A stretch of 6,652 nt of DNA, from NCBI GenBank assembly GCA_964511405.1, contig CAZEFK010000298.1, positions 1 through 6,652 of the forward strand, written 5' to 3'. The DNA comes from CAZEFK01 sp964511405 (GTDB taxonomy: Bacteria; Pseudomonadota; Alphaproteobacteria; Elsterales; Elsteraceae). The translations under genes and the position numbers were made by a program. The notes beneath the pieces were generated by a model, which saw only the letters and a program-made list of their open reading frames with translations, was not told the DNA's origin and did no database searches. Below, in pieces: positions 5,066 through 6,652 of the stretch; position 1 is the stretch's first letter; every line of letters starts with the position of its first letter.

Positions 5066-6379
5066 TCAGCCGGGTGGCCGGGTAACCGCATCAGCCTTCA
5101 GCGCCGCCGGCATCGGCCCGCCGGTCGCCCAGTCCAGCAGCTCGACCGTGTGCACCACCGGCAGGCCGGTGGCGGCTGCGATCTGGGTCAGGCAGCCGAT
5201 ATTGCCGGCGGCGATGACCGTGGCGCCGGCGGCGTCCAGGTTGGCGACCTTGCGCGCCTGCAGCTGCTGGGCGATCTCGGGCTGCAGCAGGTTGTAGGTG
5301 CCGGCTGAGCCGCAGCACAGATGGGCCTCGGCCGGCTCGCGCACCTGGAAGCCGGCGGCGGCGAGCAGGGCCTTGGGCTCGCGGCGGATCTGCTGGCCGT
5401 GCTGCAGCGAGCAGGCGGCGTGGTAGGCGACCACCTGGCCGGTCGAAACCACCGGGGCCATCAGGCCCAGCTGGTCCAGGAACTCGGTCACGTCGCGGGC
5501 CAGCGCCGAGACCCGCGCCGCCGGCGCCGCCCAGTGCGGGTCGTCCCGCAGCAGGTGGCCATAGTCCTTGATCACGGTGCCGCAGCCCGAGGCGTTGACC
5601 AGGATCGCGTCCAGGCCGCCGGCATCGGCCTCGGCGGTCCAGGCGGCGATGCTGCGCTTCACATGAGCCAGCGCCGCGTCATGCTGGCCCAGATGATGGT
5701 TGAGCGCGCCGCAGCAGCCGCTGTCGGCCACGACCACCTCGACGCCGTGGCGGGTCAGCAGGCGCACCGTCGCCTCGTTGATCCCGGGTGCAAGCACCTG
5801 CTGGGCGCAGCCGGTCAGCAGCGCCACGCGGGCGCGCCGCGGGCCTTGGGCCGGGGCGCGGTGGGGCCGGTCGACCGGCGACGGCGTCGGCAGGCTGGCC
5901 GGCGCCAGCGCCAGCATGGCGGCCAGGCGCCGCGGCAGCAGGCCGGCGGCGGCGCGGCCGACGCCGGCGCCGATCAGCGCCAGACGGAACAGCCAGGGGC
6001 GCGGCAGCACGGCCCCCAGCAGGCCGCGCAGCAGCCGGTCGCCCAGCGGCCGGCGGTAGTGCTGCTCGATATGGGTCCGGGCGTGGTCGACCAGATGCAT
6101 GTAGTGCACCCCCGAGGGGCAGGTGGTCATGCAGCTCAGGCAGCTCAGGCAGCGGTCGACGTGCCGGACATGGGTGTCGGTGGGCGCCCGCTCCGGGTGC
6201 TCCAGCATGTCCTGGATCAGATAGATGCGGCCGCGCGGGCTGTCGCGCTCGTCGCCCAGCAGCACATAGGTCGGGCAGGTGGCGGTGCAGAAGCCGCAAT
6301 GCACGCAGCGGCGCAGGATCGACTCGGACTCGGCCGTCGCGCTGTCGGCAAGCTGGGCGGCGCTGAAGCGGGTCTGCAT
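5066..6379 (-). CDS. glcF: Glycolate oxidase iron-sulfur subunit GlcF
   Basis: GlcF is the electron-transfer subunit of glycolate oxidase. It acts with the flavoprotein subunits GlcD and GlcE to oxidise glycolate to glyoxylate and pass electrons to the respiratory chain. The protein has 437 residues, usual for the family. Two [4Fe-4S] sites are near the N-terminus: CVHCGFCTATCP (Cys25, 28, 31, 35) and CLSCLSCMTTCP (Cys77, 80, 83, 87). Two cysteine-rich CCG domains follow: Cys191 with SGCCGALNHHLGQ (Cys222-223), and Cys323 with LCCGSAGTYNLLQPEIA (Cys355-356). The ending ELLDWATGGPMPAAL is typical. The ATG at 6379 follows the glcE stop after one base, so the two are one operon. No terminator is visible between glcF and the small gene at 5052. 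The related LutA and GlpC proteins have a similar plan but are less likely given the glcE neighbour. Confidence 0.96.
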   Translation of the reverse strand: MQTRFSAAQLADSATAESESILRRCVHCGFCTATCPTYVLLGDERDSPRGRIYLIQDMLEHPERAPTDTHVRHVDRCLSCLSCMTTCPSGVHYMHLVDHARTHIEQHYRRPLGDRLLRGLLGAVLPRPWLFRLALIGAGVGRAAAGLLPRRLAAMLALAPASLPTPSPVDRPHRAPAQGPRRARVALLTGCAQQVLAPGINEATVRLLTRHGVEVVVADSGCCGALNHHLGQHDAALAHVKRSIAAWTAEADAGGLDAILVNASGCGTVIKDYGHLLRDDPHWAAPAARVSALARDVTEFLDQLGLMAPVVSTGQVVAYHAACSLQHGQQIRREPKALLAAAGFQVREPAEAHLCCGSAGTYNLLQPEIAQQLQARKVANLDAAGATVIAAGNIGCLTQIAAATGLPVVHTVELLDWATGGPMPAALKADAVTRPPG

Positions 6380-6380
6380 G

Positions 6381-6652
6381 TCAGGCGTACATCCGGCCGG
6401 GGTTCAGGATCCCCTTGGGGTCGAAGCTGGCCTTGACGCGCGCGCTCAGCGCCGCCAGGCCCGGCTCCAAGGGCTGGAACACGGGCACCCTGCGGCGCAG
6501 GTCCAGGGGGCCGCGGACCAGGGTCGCGTGGCCGCCGCCGGCCGCCGCCACCGCGGCCCGGATGCGGGCGGCGCCGCCGTCGGCCTCGGCCGGATCCAGG
6601 CCCAGCCAGACCAGGCCGCCCGCCCAGTCAAACCAGCGGCAGGCGACCGGCC
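6381..6652 (-). CDS. glcE: Glycolate oxidase subunit GlcE (C-terminal 89 residues, partial)
   Basis: Only the C-terminal end is present; the FAD-binding N-terminus lies beyond the window edge. GlcE is the second flavoprotein subunit of glycolate oxidase. Visible family traits are CRWFDWAGGLVWLGLDP near the start of the fragment, GGHATLVRGP in the middle, VPVFQPL, and the closing FDPKGILNPGRMYA typical of this FAD oxidase family. The frame stays open to the window edge (90 codons including TGA, plus 2 nt). The stop at 6383-6381 is followed by one base and then the glcF ATG, supporting translational coupling. glcD is expected further upstream, outside the window. Confidence 0.93.
   Translation of the reverse strand, partial: PVACRWFDWAGGLVWLGLDPAEADGGAARIRAAVAAAGGGHATLVRGPLDLRRRVPVFQPLEPGLAALSARVKASFDPKGILNPGRMYA

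Noticed and set aside
3060..5100. Flanking direct repeats or terminal inverted repeats that would define an insertion sequence or integrative element
   Set aside because: I compared the sequence near 5050-5100 with that near 3060-3260 by eye and found no matching ends. No transposase or integrase is encoded in the window.
5321..6436. A plus-strand open frame of 371 codons
   Set aside because: It is antisense to glcF, low in complexity, and without motifs.

Overview
This window comes from a high-GC bacterium, most likely an alphaproteobacterium of the Rhodospirillales/Azospirillum type. Sample lines in the core genes are about 63-82% G+C by hand count. The main taxonomic clue is a fused TrpE-TrpG anthranilate synthase of the form typical of alphaproteobacteria such as rhizobia and Azospirillum. 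Every convincing gene lies on the minus strand, so the biological reading order runs from high to low coordinates.

Layout in transcription order: (1) 6652-6381, the C-terminal end of glcE, and (2) 6379-5066, complete glcF. These are two subunits of the glycolate oxidase complex, separated by one base. (3) 5052-4843, a 69-residue protein I do not recognise, starting 13 nt after the glcF stop. (4) 4846-3254, a large ATP-binding/AlbA_2 (Schlafen-type) protein that overlaps the small gene by ATGA and has lost its native C-terminus to a frameshift. (5) 3253-2784, about 470 nt with no convincing gene, holding a strong hairpin and a weak trp leader-like arrangement. (6) 2783-621, trpE(G), the bifunctional anthranilate synthase. 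(7) 620-508, a short spacer with two inverted repeats. (8) 507-1, the N-terminal half of a MalK/UgpC-type ABC transporter ATPase, which runs off the window.

The core genes are metabolic: glycolate oxidation, tryptophan synthesis and solute uptake. The 5052-3254 block looks like an accessory insertion. Its base composition drops (four sampled lines total 134/240 G+C, about 56%), its families are typical of variable genomic regions, it starts abruptly after the glcF stop with no visible promoter of its own, and its large gene is frameshifted. The simplest reading is a decaying remnant of a transferred cassette, now probably read from the glc transcript.

The items most worth a second look are the frameshift at about 3465-3475, the unidentified small gene coupled to the AlbA_2 gene, and the trpE(G) leader. 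I did not find a clearly new, intact system.
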